Shown piece after piece: positions 1 through 5,546 of a DNA stretch of 6,759 nucleotides. The first letter of the stretch is position 1, and each line of letters begins with the position of its first letter. The position numbers and the translations under genes were made by a program. The DNA comes from an uncultured Altererythrobacter sp. (lineage in GTDB: Bacteria; Pseudomonadota; Alphaproteobacteria; Sphingomonadales; Sphingomonadaceae): the NCBI GenBank assembly GCA_946886565.1, contig CAMPIX010000052.1:1-6759 (forward strand). The letters run 5' to 3'. A model generated the notes under the pieces. It was not told the origin of the DNA. It did no database searches and saw nothing but the letters and a program-made list of their open reading frames with translations.

Positions 1-1
1 C

Positions 2-139
2 ACCTTCACCACCCACCCCCACCCCACCCGCGACGTCGTGACCTGCGACCGGTGCCAGGAACGCATCGAGACGCTCAAGAACACGCCCGGAGCGCACGCA
101 CGAGCCAAGTCCGCTCACGAGTGCAGGAGGAAGCCGTGA
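2..139 (+). CDS. C-terminal end of a small Cys-containing protein (5' truncated)
   Basis: This is an open frame running in from the left edge and ending at TGA 137-139; 45 residues are visible. It holds a CxxC pair (VTCDRCQERIE, about visible residues 15-18) and a later His-x-Cys (AHEC, residues 39-41), which could complete a single zinc site. The tail is basic (CRRKP). The stop overlaps the GTG start of the next gene by 4 nt, the same junction used throughout the window, which is the main reason to believe this frame rather than the competing one. The function is not recognised and the true start lies outside the window. Confidence 0.6.
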   Translation, partial: TFTTHPHPTRDVVTCDRCQERIETLKNTPGAHARAKSAHECRRKP

Positions 140-525
140 CCCGCCCCAAGCGCCAGCCCGCCGTCAACCTGACCCTCGACGAGCTCATCGAAGACCTCGC
201 GTTCCTCGCCGAGAACGGTGTCGGGATGCGCGAGGCAGCAAAGCGCACCGGGTTCACCGTCATCGCCCTCGAACGACGCCTCGACCGCCACGGCCACAAG
301 GCACTCCTGGGGCGCCTGCGAGTGCAGGACCCGCCGGCGGTGAACGTCCACGCGATCCGCGCCGACGTGTACGCGCAGTGGAAGCGCGGCAAGGGCGCGC
401 ACGTCATCGCGGACGCCACCCGACACCTCCAGTCCGTCAAGGAAGCCCACCCGGACCCCGAGTGGGTCAAGGCCAAGCGCCGCGGGAACCTCGACGCCGA
501 TCTCGCCCGGAAGGACGCCTCGTGA
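136..525 (+). CDS. Small HTH-like DNA-binding protein of phage type, function unknown
   Basis: This encodes 129 aa. The start chosen is GTG 136, because AGGAGG lies at 125-130 with a 5-nt spacer and the start overlaps the preceding stop as GTGA; the ATG at 52 in the same frame would overlap the upstream gene heavily and has no reason to be used. Residues 14-51 (LTLDELIEDLAFLAENGVGM..., then AAKRTGFTVIALERRLDRHG) read as helix, turn and recognition helix, resembling the HTH of resolvases or sigma region 4. The C-terminal half is basic and helical (WKRGKG, VKAKRRGN). It sits directly upstream of the WhiB-like gene, overlapping it by 4 nt. A regulatory or DNA-binding role is inferred from the HTH pattern alone. 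Confidence 0.7.
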   Translation: MTRPKRQPAVNLTLDELIEDLAFLAENGVGMREAAKRTGFTVIALERRLDRHGHKALLGRLRVQDPPAVNVHAIRADVYAQWKRGKGAHVIADATRHLQSVKEAHPDPEWVKAKRRGNLDADLARKDAS

Positions 526-875
526 TCCAGATTCCGACGCCTGCGTTCATGGCCGACGCCCTGTGCGCACAGACCGACCCGGAGACGTTCTACGACCCGA
601 GCAGCGTCGACGACGCAAAGGCCATCTGCGCCGCGTGCCCCGTCCGCACCGACTGCCTGACGTGGGCGCTCGAGACCCGCGACCGGTTCGCAGTCCTCGG
701 GGGCATGACGCCGGCCGAGCGCGCCCGACCAGCCCGCCGCGTCCGCCACGGACACAAGAGCGGGTACTGGCACCACCGGAAGAACGGCGAGACCCCCTGC
801 GATGCGTGCAAGGCGTTCCGGGCCAGGCAGAGGGCGGCTGCTTACGAGCGGCAGAAGGTGGGGGCGGTCGGGTGA
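522..875 (+). CDS. WhiB-like (Wbl) iron-sulfur protein with a C-terminal CxxC extension
   Basis: This encodes 117 aa from GTG 522 (GGAAGGA at 509-515, 6-nt spacer, GTGA overlap with the gene before). The Wbl pattern is complete in its cysteines: C15 in DALCAQTDPETFYD, then C36, C39 and C45 in ICAACPVRTDCL. These four cysteines bind a [4Fe-4S] cluster in known Wbl proteins. The conserved G[VI]WGG turn is degenerate here (AVLGG, residues 57-61) and is followed by the usual MTPAERA. After the Wbl domain comes HGHKSGYWHHRKNGE and a further CxxC (C93, C96), a His/Cys tail I have seen on other actinobacterial phage proteins. Wbl proteins act as redox-sensitive transcription regulators, often through the primary sigma factor; phage copies can interfere with host Wbl regulation. 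The replaced Trp in the turn may alter sigma contacts (inference). Confidence 0.9.
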   Translation: MIQIPTPAFMADALCAQTDPETFYDPSSVDDAKAICAACPVRTDCLTWALETRDRFAVLGGMTPAERARPARRVRHGHKSGYWHHRKNGETPCDACKAFRARQRAAAYERQKVGAVG

Positions 876-1771
876 CCCGCACCGAGACTCTGACCATCAT
901 CTGGCCCCGCGCCGCAATGGTCGACCCGGAGTCTGTCATCGCTCGATTCGTCGTGGAGGGGGAGCCGGTATCCAAGGCCCGCGCCCGATTCACCAAGCGC
1001 GGAAGCAAGGTCGTGTCCTACACGCCCGAGAAGACGAAGACCGGGGAACGCCGGATGGCTCTGGCTTACAGGCAGTCGTCGATCCAGAAGGCGCCGAGCG
1101 CCACTGAGACCTACGGCGTCAGCGCAATCTTCTTCAATGGAACCCGCCAGCGCCGAGACGTCGACAACATGCTCAAGCTCATCCTCGACGGATTGAACGG
1201 CGTTGCATGGGCCGACGACACGCAGGTCTTGGAGGTCTCGGGGCGCAAGGAGTACGTGGCTCGCGATCAAGCCCGCACCGAAGTGCTGATCTACCGGCTA
1301 GGCCCGGTGAGCCGGCTAACCAAGCCTTGCGAGGAGTGCGGCGAGCCGTTCGAGACCTGGCCTTCGCTGGAGTCCTCGACCAAGTTCTGCTCACGGGCTT
1401 GCCGCACCGCCTTCCGCAACAGGAGGCGCGAGGTTACGTGCGAGCGGTGCGGGGTGACTTTCCTCGCGCACGGACCCGCTCGCGCGAGCGCGGCACGGTT
1501 CTGCTCGATGGAGTGCACCTCAGAAGCGCGCCGAGTCGAGATGCGGTGCGATCACTGCGGGCAACTCTTCACAAAGCAGCGCTGCCATGTCAGAAAGTCG
1601 AACTACTGCTCCAGCCCGTGTGCGGCCGAGGCGAGCCGGCAAAGGCGTCTTGTCCGACCCTCAAAGGGCAAGTGCGAGCGGTGCGGCGGGCCCGTATCCA
1701 AGGTCAAGTACAAGACCTGCCGGTCCTGCCTCAGCGCAGCTCCGGGCAAGCCGAAGGTGAGCGGATCGTGA
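872..1771 (+). CDS. rusA: RusA-type Holliday junction resolvase fused to a four-unit Cys4 array
   Basis: This encodes 299 aa from GTG 872 (GTGA overlap; an internal ATG at 917 has no clear ribosome site). Residues about 22-143 are the RusA nuclease, which cuts Holliday junctions and branched DNA. It shows the basic GEPVSKARARFTKRG segment, RRDVDNMLKLILDGL with D96, D98 and D106, and ADDTQV with D115/D116; these acidic residues match the metal-binding site of RusA. A typical phage RusA stops near 120-150 aa. Here about 150 residues follow with four Cys4 units: C153/C156/C173/C177, C190/C193/C211/C215, C226/C229/C246/C250 and a shorter C268/C271/C283/C286. The first three end in F/Y-C-S-x-x-C. 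They are probably zinc fingers that bind DNA or a partner. The tail uses codons such as CTA that are rare in the neighbours, suggesting that it was acquired by fusion. Confidence 0.88.
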   Translation: MTRTETLTIIWPRAAMVDPESVIARFVVEGEPVSKARARFTKRGSKVVSYTPEKTKTGERRMALAYRQSSIQKAPSATETYGVSAIFFNGTRQRRDVDNMLKLILDGLNGVAWADDTQVLEVSGRKEYVARDQARTEVLIYRLGPVSRLTKPCEECGEPFETWPSLESSTKFCSRACRTAFRNRRREVTCERCGVTFLAHGPARASAARFCSMECTSEARRVEMRCDHCGQLFTKQRCHVRKSNYCSSPCAAEASRQRRLVRPSKGKCERCGGPVSKVKYKTCRSCLSAAPGKPKVSGS

Positions 1772-1881
1772 ACACCGCTATCGGCGTCGAAATGCCACCG
1801 AATCCCGCGCTCAAGCGGTACGGGCGGATGGTGCTGAGCATCACGGAAATGGGGGGGCGAAGTGGTAAACTCCAGGCATAA
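1768..1881 (+). CDS. Possible small ORF of 37 aa
   Basis: GTG 1768 overlaps the RusA stop as GTGA and has AAGGTGA at 1754-1760 with a 7-nt spacer, so start and spacing fit the rest of the cluster. The frame ends at TAA 1879-1881. The peptide is basic (ALKRYGRM, GGRSGKL) and matches nothing I recognise. Its 3' end includes a run of seven G (1851-1857) and overlaps the promoter-like sequence at 1863-1871. It could equally be untranslated leader sequence after RusA. Confidence 0.35.
   Translation: MNTAIGVEMPPNPALKRYGRMVLSITEMGGRSGKLQA
1863..1871 (+). promoter_or_regulatory. Candidate extended -10 promoter element
   Basis: TGGTAAACT reads as TGn plus TAAACT, matching the actinobacterial TAnnnT -10 with an extended TG. 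Transcription would begin near 1878-1883, just before the hairpin at 1888-1910 and the gene at 1938. No convincing -35 is visible about 17 nt upstream. The location, beside the only intergenic gap in the window, supports it; the motif alone is weak. Confidence 0.35.
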
Positions 1882-1887
1882 CAAAAC

Positions 1888-1910
1888 GGCCCCGGCTGGT
1901 AACCGGGGCC
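1888..1910. terminator. Perfect 8-bp GC-rich hairpin in the only intergenic gap
   Basis: GGCCCCGG (1888-1895) and CCGGGGCC (1903-1910) are exact inverted repeats around a 7-nt loop, CTGGTAA. On the + strand no U tract follows (TGACCGCC), so it is not a classical + strand terminator. Read on the - strand the stem is followed by GTTTTGTT, a modest U-rich tail, so it could stop antisense transcription. If the promoter at 1863-1871 is real, the hairpin lies in the 5' leader of the gene at 1938 and could act as a transcript-stabilising or regulatory structure. The remainder of the gap (1911-1937) holds only the ribosome site of the next gene. Confidence 0.5.
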
Positions 1911-1937
1911 TGACCGCCAAGACTGTTGGGAGTCTCG

Positions 1938-2303
1938 ATGGCTGAGTCCGAGCGTACACGTCCGAAGAGGTGGAAGCCCACCCTCGACCCGAGCAAGTGG
2001 AAGCTGAGCCGCCACGCAGCGGCCCGCATCCTGGAGATGCGCCTCTCCCCTGCCGAGGTCGCGATCGTTGCCAACAGACCCGAGTACCGCTACTGGTCGA
2101 ACCGCCAGCAGTCCTTCATCTTCGCCCGCGGCAACGTGGCGCTCGCGGTGTCCGACGAGAAGCCCGACGGGTCGCGGGTGATCATCACGGCGCTCTGGGC
2201 GACCGCGGAGGCATGGGAAGCCGACTACCAGGCCGGAGAGACCAGCAAGGGGCGAGCGCCTCGCGCCGAGATGGGCAACCTTCGACCAGGCGGCGACGCC
2301 TGA
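1938..2303 (+). CDS. DUF4258-like small protein
   Basis: This encodes 121 aa from ATG 1938, with GGGAG at 1928-1932 and a 5-nt spacer; the in-frame TTG at 1926 lies on top of that ribosome site and is rejected. Residues 22-96 follow the DUF4258 pattern: KLSRHAAARILEMRLSPAEV (Ser-Arg-His, helix, then Leu-Ser-Pro-Ala-Glu-Val), a NRPEYRYW turn, then two beta-strand stretches (SFIFARGNVALAVS and RVIITALW). DUF4258 is a small fold related to RelE/BrnT-type toxins but mostly without proven activity. No antitoxin-like partner is adjacent, so toxin function is not claimed. It is the first gene after the intergenic gap and overlaps the next start by 1 nt (TGATG). Confidence 0.65.
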   Translation: MAESERTRPKRWKPTLDPSKWKLSRHAAARILEMRLSPAEVAIVANRPEYRYWSNRQQSFIFARGNVALAVSDEKPDGSRVIITALWATAEAWEADYQAGETSKGRAPRAEMGNLRPGGDA

Positions 2304-2983
2304 TGGCCCGCGACCACGCGCGCATCCGCCTGGACATCTGGTCCGACGATGACTGGCGCGACCTCTCGTCCTCTGGGCAGTGGCTCTACCTGCACCTGCT
2401 CACCAGCCCGCGCCTGTCGTTCTGCGGCGTCGTGGACTGGCGACCACCCAAGATCGCGGCCCACACGGCTGAACTGACCGCCGCTGACGTCGAGGCGTTC
2501 GCCGTCGAGTTGGAGGCTGGCCGGTACATCGTCGTGGACCGCGAGTCCGAGGAGTGCCTGATCCGGTCGTTCGTCAAGCACGACGGCCTCATGAAGTCGC
2601 CGAACATGGCGAAGGCGCTCGTCAAGGACCACGCCGCCATCGGGTCGGCACCCATCCGAGCGGTCATCGTTCACGAGCTCACTCGCCTTCGTGGCAAGCA
2701 CCCTGACCTCAAGGGCTGGCCGGCGGTCGAGGCGCTCCTGGGGAAGCGTTCGATGTCGCCCCAGGAAGCCTTCGACATCCTCGCGCCGAACCCTTCGGGA
2801 AACCCTTCCGGGAACCCTTTGGCAAACCCTTCCGACGAGGGTTCCGCCAACCCCTCGCCTAACCCATCGGCAACTCCCTTCCTCCCTTCCTCCCTTCCTC
2901 CTGACCTCCCTCAAGGGTCAAGTCGCGTAGGTAAGTCACCAGGGTCCTCGCGCTTGACGCTTGCAAGAGCGAAGGGGGAATGA
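2303..2983 (+). CDS. Probable phage replication-type DNA-binding protein with NPS-repeat tail
   Basis: This encodes 226 aa from ATG 2303, joined to the previous stop as TGATG; the ribosome site is weak, suggesting translational coupling. Residues 1-140 (ARIRLDIWSDDDWRDLSSSGQWLYLHLL..., a CGVVDW turn, YIVVDRESEECLIRSFVKHDG, SPNMAKALVKDH) match the winged-helix-like N-terminal domain common in actinophage proteins annotated as HTH or replication initiation proteins. Residues 162-192 are a low-complexity linker of repeated NPSGNPSGNPLANPS type, followed by a Pro/Ser/Leu segment encoded by an 8-bp tandem repeat and a basic tail (SRLTLARAKGE). The placement shortly before SSB supports a role at the origin or in helicase loading. 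That role is inferred; the family assignment is from memory of similar phage proteins. Confidence 0.65.
   Translation: MARDHARIRLDIWSDDDWRDLSSSGQWLYLHLLTSPRLSFCGVVDWRPPKIAAHTAELTAADVEAFAVELEAGRYIVVDRESEECLIRSFVKHDGLMKSPNMAKALVKDHAAIGSAPIRAVIVHELTRLRGKHPDLKGWPAVEALLGKRSMSPQEAFDILAPNPSGNPSGNPLANPSDEGSANPSPNPSATPFLPSSLPPDLPQGSSRVGKSPGSSRLTLARAKGE
2787..2870 (+). repeat. Degenerate AACCCTTC repeats coding the NPS linker
   Basis: The block contains repeated AACCCTTC/AACCCNTC segments, such as GAACCCTTCGGG, AAACCCTTCCGG and AACCCTTTGG, spaced 12 to 15 nt apart. They encode Asn-Pro-Ser units in the tail of the putative replication protein. Similar repeated linkers are frequent in this protein class; the DNA repeats might also serve as iterons within a replication gene, but nothing here proves it. 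Confidence 0.6.
2875..2898 (+). repeat. Three tandem copies of the 8-bp unit TCCCTTCC
   Basis: Units lie at 2875-2882, 2883-2890 and 2891-2898, all identical, with a partial fourth (TCC). This is a pure pyrimidine tract on the + strand inside the coding region of the putative replication protein. Because 8 is not a multiple of 3, a gain or loss of one unit shifts the frame: loss would end the protein at TGA 2902-2904, gain at TAG 2928-2930. Confidence 0.85.
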
Positions 2984-2984
2984 G

Positions 2985-3428
2985 GTGCCGACCACCGACG
3001 AGATCCAGCGCATCGCAGCAGCCATGAACGCGATCCGCCCCGGCTGGCCCGTCCGCAGCCTCGTCACCTTCCTGACGAAGCACCACGAGGCACGGGCGTT
3101 CGCAGACCTGGCCGTCGCCGGCATCGCCGTCGCCCTCGACGCGAAAACCGAGACGCCGAACCTGCTCAACCAGCACGGGCCCTGGTGGCTCGCCGCACAA
3201 GTCGCGCACGGGCAGCACGCCGAAGCCCTGCACTTCGCCCGCTGCGACGTCGACGGCCACCAGTCCTACCCCGCCCACTCCTGCGGCGCCTGCCGAGCTG
3301 ACCGGCTCGCCACCGAACGCGCGGCCGAACCCCTCGCGCCCATCACCCCCGAGCAGGCCGACATCAACGCCCGAGGCGCACGCATCGTCCGCGCCGCACT
3401 CGCCACCCGAGAGGACCACCCCGCATGA
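2985..3428 (+). CDS. Conserved actinophage protein of unknown function with a C-terminal Cys/His cluster
   Basis: This encodes 147 aa from GTG 2985, one base after the previous stop, with GGGGG at 2974-2978 and a 6-nt spacer. An in-frame TTG at 2961 and an ATG at 3024 are less likely. Residues 5-70 are helical (IQRIAAAMNAIRPGWPVRSL, ADLAVAGIAVAL) and run into the signature TPNLLNQHGPWWL, which I associate with a family found beside replication genes in actinobacteriophages. Residues 87-103 hold C87, H92, C100 and C103 (ARCDVDGH..., HSCGACRADR), a plausible single zinc site. Its stop overlaps the SSB start as ATGA, so co-expression with SSB is likely. No function is proposed. Confidence 0.7.
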   Translation: MPTTDEIQRIAAAMNAIRPGWPVRSLVTFLTKHHEARAFADLAVAGIAVALDAKTETPNLLNQHGPWWLAAQVAHGQHAEALHFARCDVDGHQSYPAHSCGACRADRLATERAAEPLAPITPEQADINARGARIVRAALATREDHPA

Positions 3429-3835
3429 GCACCCCGATCACCATCGCCGGTCGCCTCACCCGCGACGCCGAGCTGCGCTACCTGCCCAACGGCAACCCCC
3501 TCGTCTCGTTCGCCGTGGCCGTCAACAAGCGGCACCGCAACGACGCCGGGGAGTGGGTCGACGGCGAGACCTCCTTCCACGACGTGTCCTGGTTCGGGAA
3601 GGCCGCCGAGGAGCACGCCGGACGGCTCGAGAAGGGCGCGGCGGTCATCGTCGTGGGGGACCTGTCCCAGCGCCGGTTCGAGGACCGCGACGGGCAGAAG
3701 CGCTCGGCGTGGGGAGTGAAGGCGCGCGAGGTGGCCCTGACGCTCTTGGCGCCGCGGTCCGCACCGTCCGCCGGCGGGTTCGACGCCGACCCGTGGGCGA
3801 CCCCGCAGCCCTCCACCGAGGAGGCGCCGTTCTGA
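3425..3835 (+). CDS. ssb: Single-stranded DNA-binding protein (SSB)
   Basis: This encodes 136 aa from ATG 3425, overlapping the upstream stop as ATGA with AGAGGA at 3410-3415. The OB fold is evident across residues 1-108: ITIAGRLTRDAELRYLPNG, then PLVSFAVAVNKR, FHDVSWFGKAAEEHAGRLEK, GAAVIVVGDLSQRRFEDRDG and VKAREVALTLL. A short flexible region rich in Pro, Ala and Gly ends in the acidic tip EEAPF, the counterpart of the DDDIPF tail through which bacterial SSBs recruit replication and repair proteins. It is shorter than host SSBs (usually 160-180 aa), mainly in the linker, as is common for phage copies. It coats single-stranded DNA during phage replication and recombination. Confidence 0.95.
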   Translation: MSTPITIAGRLTRDAELRYLPNGNPLVSFAVAVNKRHRNDAGEWVDGETSFHDVSWFGKAAEEHAGRLEKGAAVIVVGDLSQRRFEDRDGQKRSAWGVKAREVALTLLAPRSAPSAGGFDADPWATPQPSTEEAPF

Positions 3836-4251
3836 TGGGCACGAACTACTACGCCATCGACCCGCTGACGTGCTCCCACCCCTGCGAGCACTGCCAGCAG
3901 GAGACCGAGTGGCACATCGGCAAGTCACTGGTCATGTTCCAGGCGCACCAGGACAGCCCGTGGGGTCCGATCCGCTCCTGGCAGGACTGGAAGCGCGTCA
4001 TCACCGAGCACCACCTCGAGGTGATCGACGAGTACGGCGACAGGCACCTCGCCGACGACTTCATCCGGGACGTCGAGGCCACCGATCCCGAGCGTCGGGG
4101 CTTCCGGGACGTCGAGGCCACCGATCCCGAGCGTCGGGGCCGTCAGTACCGGTGGATGGTCGATCACGGGCTCGCGACGCCCGGCGAGGACGACCCGCGC
4201 GACTGGCTCGACGGCGACGGGTTCTCGATGACGCTGGGGGACTTCACGTGA
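3835..4251 (+). CDS. MGTNYY-family conserved protein carrying a 13-residue tandem duplication
   Basis: This encodes 138 aa from ATG 3835 (TGATG junction with ssb; GAGGAGG at 3818-3824). The N-terminus MGTNYYAIDP, followed by C13, H15, C17 and C20 and then WHIGKS (residues 26-31), is the mark of a small family widespread in phages and bacteria that I know only as conserved and uncharacterised. The Cys/His residues suggest a metal site. The middle (SWQDWKRVITEHHLEVIDEYGDR) also fits the family. Residues 77-89 and 90-102 are a direct duplication, (I/F)RDVEATDPERRG, matched at the DNA level by a 39-bp tandem repeat. The stop overlaps the next start as GTGA. Confidence 0.75.
   Translation: MGTNYYAIDPLTCSHPCEHCQQETEWHIGKSLVMFQAHQDSPWGPIRSWQDWKRVITEHHLEVIDEYGDRHLADDFIRDVEATDPERRGFRDVEATDPERRGRQYRWMVDHGLATPGEDDPRDWLDGDGFSMTLGDFT
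4064..4141 (+). repeat. 39-bp in-frame tandem duplication
   Basis: Two copies lie at 4064-4102 and 4103-4141. They are identical for the first 38 bases and differ only in the last base of the unit (T versus C). The unit starts TCCGGGACGTCGAGG and covers 13 codons of the MGTNYY-family gene. Near-perfect identity, including all third positions, indicates a recent event. Confidence 0.95.
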
Positions 4252-4430
4252 GCGCCCGCTCCTGGCGTGTCTGGCGCTGCTGCAACTCGACCGACCACCC
4301 CACCTGGGTCGCGTCCGACCCAGCGTGCAACGACGGCGACTGCGGCTTCTGTGAACCGCACCCCACCCATGCCGAGGCCATCGCCTACGCCGACCGCCAG
4401 GCCCGCACCGAACAGGAGCCCTGCTCATGA
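4248..4430 (+). CDS. Small Cys-rich protein, copy A of a paralogous pair
   Basis: This encodes 60 aa from GTG 4248 (GGGGGA at 4236-4241, 6-nt spacer, GTGA overlap). The sequence contains SWRVWRCC (C11, C12), HPTWVASDP, then C28, C32 and C35, and ends in [14 protein letters not shown]. It is a clear paralog of the protein at 5543-5719, which has WRVWRCC, HHPWVASDP and FPTQAEALAYASEQ. Several cysteines in 60 residues suggest a small zinc-binding fold. The function is unknown; the EALAYA-type helix after a Cys-rich hairpin recurs in small actinophage proteins. Its stop overlaps the HNH gene start as ATGA. Confidence 0.75.
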   Translation: MSARSWRVWRCCNSTDHPTWVASDPACNDGDCGFCEPHPTHAEAIAYADRQARTEQEPCS

Positions 4431-4906
4431 CCCTCGTCTACCTCGACACCGAGCGACCCTGCGCGGTGTGCGCAAGCGCGTTTAAGCCCCGCCGCGACAG
4501 CCAGCGCTTCTGTTCTCGGCGTTGCTCGACCAGCCACTACGCATCGCTCCGGACGGGCTCCATGAACTCGAACTGGCGGGGCGGGGCAACAAGGCATCCG
4601 CTCTACGAGACCTACCTCGACATGCTCGCCAGGTGCTCCCGCTCGACCCATCACGCCTTCGCCCGGTACGGCGGTCGGGGCATCCGCGTCTGCGAGCGAT
4701 GGGCCGCTGACTTCTGGGCCTTCGTGGACGACATGGGCGATCGCCCAGAGGGGCTCTCGCTCGATCGCATCGACAACGACGGCGACTACTCGCCGGAGAA
4801 CTGCCGCTGGGCGACCGCCTCGCAGCAGTCGAAGAACCGCCGCGCGACGGCCTACTCCGGGCTGAGCCGCGACCCCGCGACCGGACAGTGGAGGGCAGCG
4901 TCATGA
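4427..4906 (+). CDS. HNH endonuclease with N-terminal zinc finger, likely homing type
   Basis: This encodes 159 aa from ATG 4427 (AGGAG at 4414-4418, 8-nt spacer, ATGA overlap). Residues 12-33 form a Cys4 finger (C12, C15, C29, C33; RFCSRRC). Residues 57-139 match a widespread phage HNH family: [58 protein letters not shown] and QQSKNRR. Such free-standing nucleases cut DNA at specific sites and often spread by homing. The first nine residues, MTLVYLDTE, do not belong to this family but copy the start of the exonuclease encoded immediately downstream (MTLVYLDVE), so the gene appears to have captured that gene's original start and ribosome site. Its finger resembles those in the tail of the RusA fusion at 872-1771. 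Confidence 0.88.
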   Translation: MTLVYLDTERPCAVCASAFKPRRDSQRFCSRRCSTSHYASLRTGSMNSNWRGGATRHPLYETYLDMLARCSRSTHHAFARYGGRGIRVCERWAADFWAFVDDMGDRPEGLSLDRIDNDGDYSPENCRWATASQQSKNRRATAYSGLSRDPATGQWRAAS

Positions 4907-4929
4907 CGCTCGTGTATCTGGACGTAGAG
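4427..4929 (+). repeat. Duplicated, recoded 27-nt gene start flanking the HNH gene
   Basis: The 27 nt at 4427-4453 and 4903-4929 both encode MTLVYLD followed by T or V and E. The first seven codons differ at four positions, all synonymous: ACC/ACG, GTC/GTG, TAC/TAT and CTC/CTG. The eighth codon is ACC versus GTA. In all, 20 of 27 bases agree. The pattern suggests the original and the rebuilt start of the exonuclease gene on either side of an inserted nuclease gene. Confidence 0.75.
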
Positions 4930-5409
4930 ACAACCGGCCTGGACATCCGGCGCCACGAGGTGTGGGAGATCGCCTACGCCATCGACGACGGGCCGATCCT
5001 GTCCAGCGTCGTCGAGCACGGCTTCACCACCCCCGACCCCTTCGCGCTGCGGGTGAACGGCTACCTCGACCGCGCGGTCGGCGTGCAGCCCGACCCGCTG
5101 TTCGAGCGGGCCCTCATCGAGCAGCTGAACGGCGCCGTGCTCGTCGGCGCGAACCCCGCCTTCGACGCCCGGTTCCTCGAGGCCCGCTGGGGTCGCGCGC
5201 CGTGGCGATACCGCCTGCTCGACATCGAGGCCTACGCGATGGGCGCGCTCGGCTTCGAGTACCCCTACGGCCTCAAGGACGTCCGCGAGGCGCTCGTGGC
5301 GCTCGGGCACGACATCCCGGCGCCCGACCACACCGCGGCGGCCGACGTCGCCACTGTCCGGGCGTGCCACCTGGCGCTGCGGTCTATCTACGCGGGCGGT
5401 CGGCCATGA
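4903..5409 (+). CDS. DnaQ-like DEDDh 3'-5' exonuclease
   Basis: This encodes 168 aa from ATG 4903 (GGAGG at 4890-4894, 8-nt spacer, ATGA overlap with the HNH gene); GTG 4888 is in frame but sits on the ribosome site. The DEDDh motifs are all present: Exo I as [10 protein letters not shown] (D7, E9), Exo II as [13 protein letters not shown] (D88), and Exo III as HTAAAD (H143, D148). These residues hold the two catalytic metal ions in the epsilon subunit/RNase T superfamily. The length fits a single-domain phage exonuclease used in proofreading or in DNA end processing. Its first seven codons repeat those of the HNH gene with synonymous changes, so its 5' end may have been rebuilt after the HNH insertion. 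Confidence 0.92.
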   Translation: MTLVYLDVETTGLDIRRHEVWEIAYAIDDGPILSSVVEHGFTTPDPFALRVNGYLDRAVGVQPDPLFERALIEQLNGAVLVGANPAFDARFLEARWGRAPWRYRLLDIEAYAMGALGFEYPYGLKDVREALVALGHDIPAPDHTAAADVATVRACHLALRSIYAGGRP

Positions 5410-5546
5410 CCGCCCACGAACACCGCGAGCACGTCGACGGCTGCTACCGGTGCGACCTGAGCCGCGACGAACTGCTCCTCGCGGCGGCACACGAAGCGGC
5501 ACACCCGGAGCAGACACCCCCGGACTGGACAGGAGAGAACCGATGA
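5406..5546 (+). CDS. Small CxxC protein of 46 aa
   Basis: ATG 5406 overlaps the exonuclease stop as ATGA, and the gene's own stop overlaps the next ATG in the same manner. The ribosome site is weak (GGGCGG), so coupling to the exonuclease is likely. The peptide reads HREHVDGCYRCDLSRDELLL..., with C13 and C16 and nearby histidines (H5, H9), a possible small zinc site, followed by a helix and a hydrophilic tail. Similar short CxxC proteins are common in actinophage early regions. The function is unknown. Confidence 0.65.
   Translation: MTAHEHREHVDGCYRCDLSRDELLLAAAHEAAHPEQTPPDWTGENR

Noticed and set aside
52..135. N-terminal extension of the HTH-like gene to ATG 52
   Set aside because: GTG 136 has AGGAGG at ideal spacing and forms a GTGA overlap with the upstream gene; the extension would fully overlap that gene's end.
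75..776. Long - strand open frame opposite the HTH and WhiB-like genes
   Set aside because: The + strand frames have recognisable domains, good ribosome sites and 4-nt overlaps; this one is an antisense frame of high-GC DNA with Arg/Ala/Ser-rich composition.
1888..1910. Classical Rho-independent terminator for the + strand operon
   Set aside because: No T-rich stretch follows the stem on the + strand.
1938..2303. Toxin-antitoxin system based on the DUF4258-like protein
   Set aside because: No adjacent antitoxin-like gene is present and the domain match does not include proven toxin residues.
2787..2870. CRISPR or iteron array
   Set aside because: The repeats are short, degenerate and in frame, encoding an Asn-Pro-Ser linker; there are no spacers of constant length.
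3266..3928. Long - strand open frame opposite ssb
   Set aside because: It lies across a certain SSB gene and shows no domain, only Gly/Arg/Ala-rich sequence.
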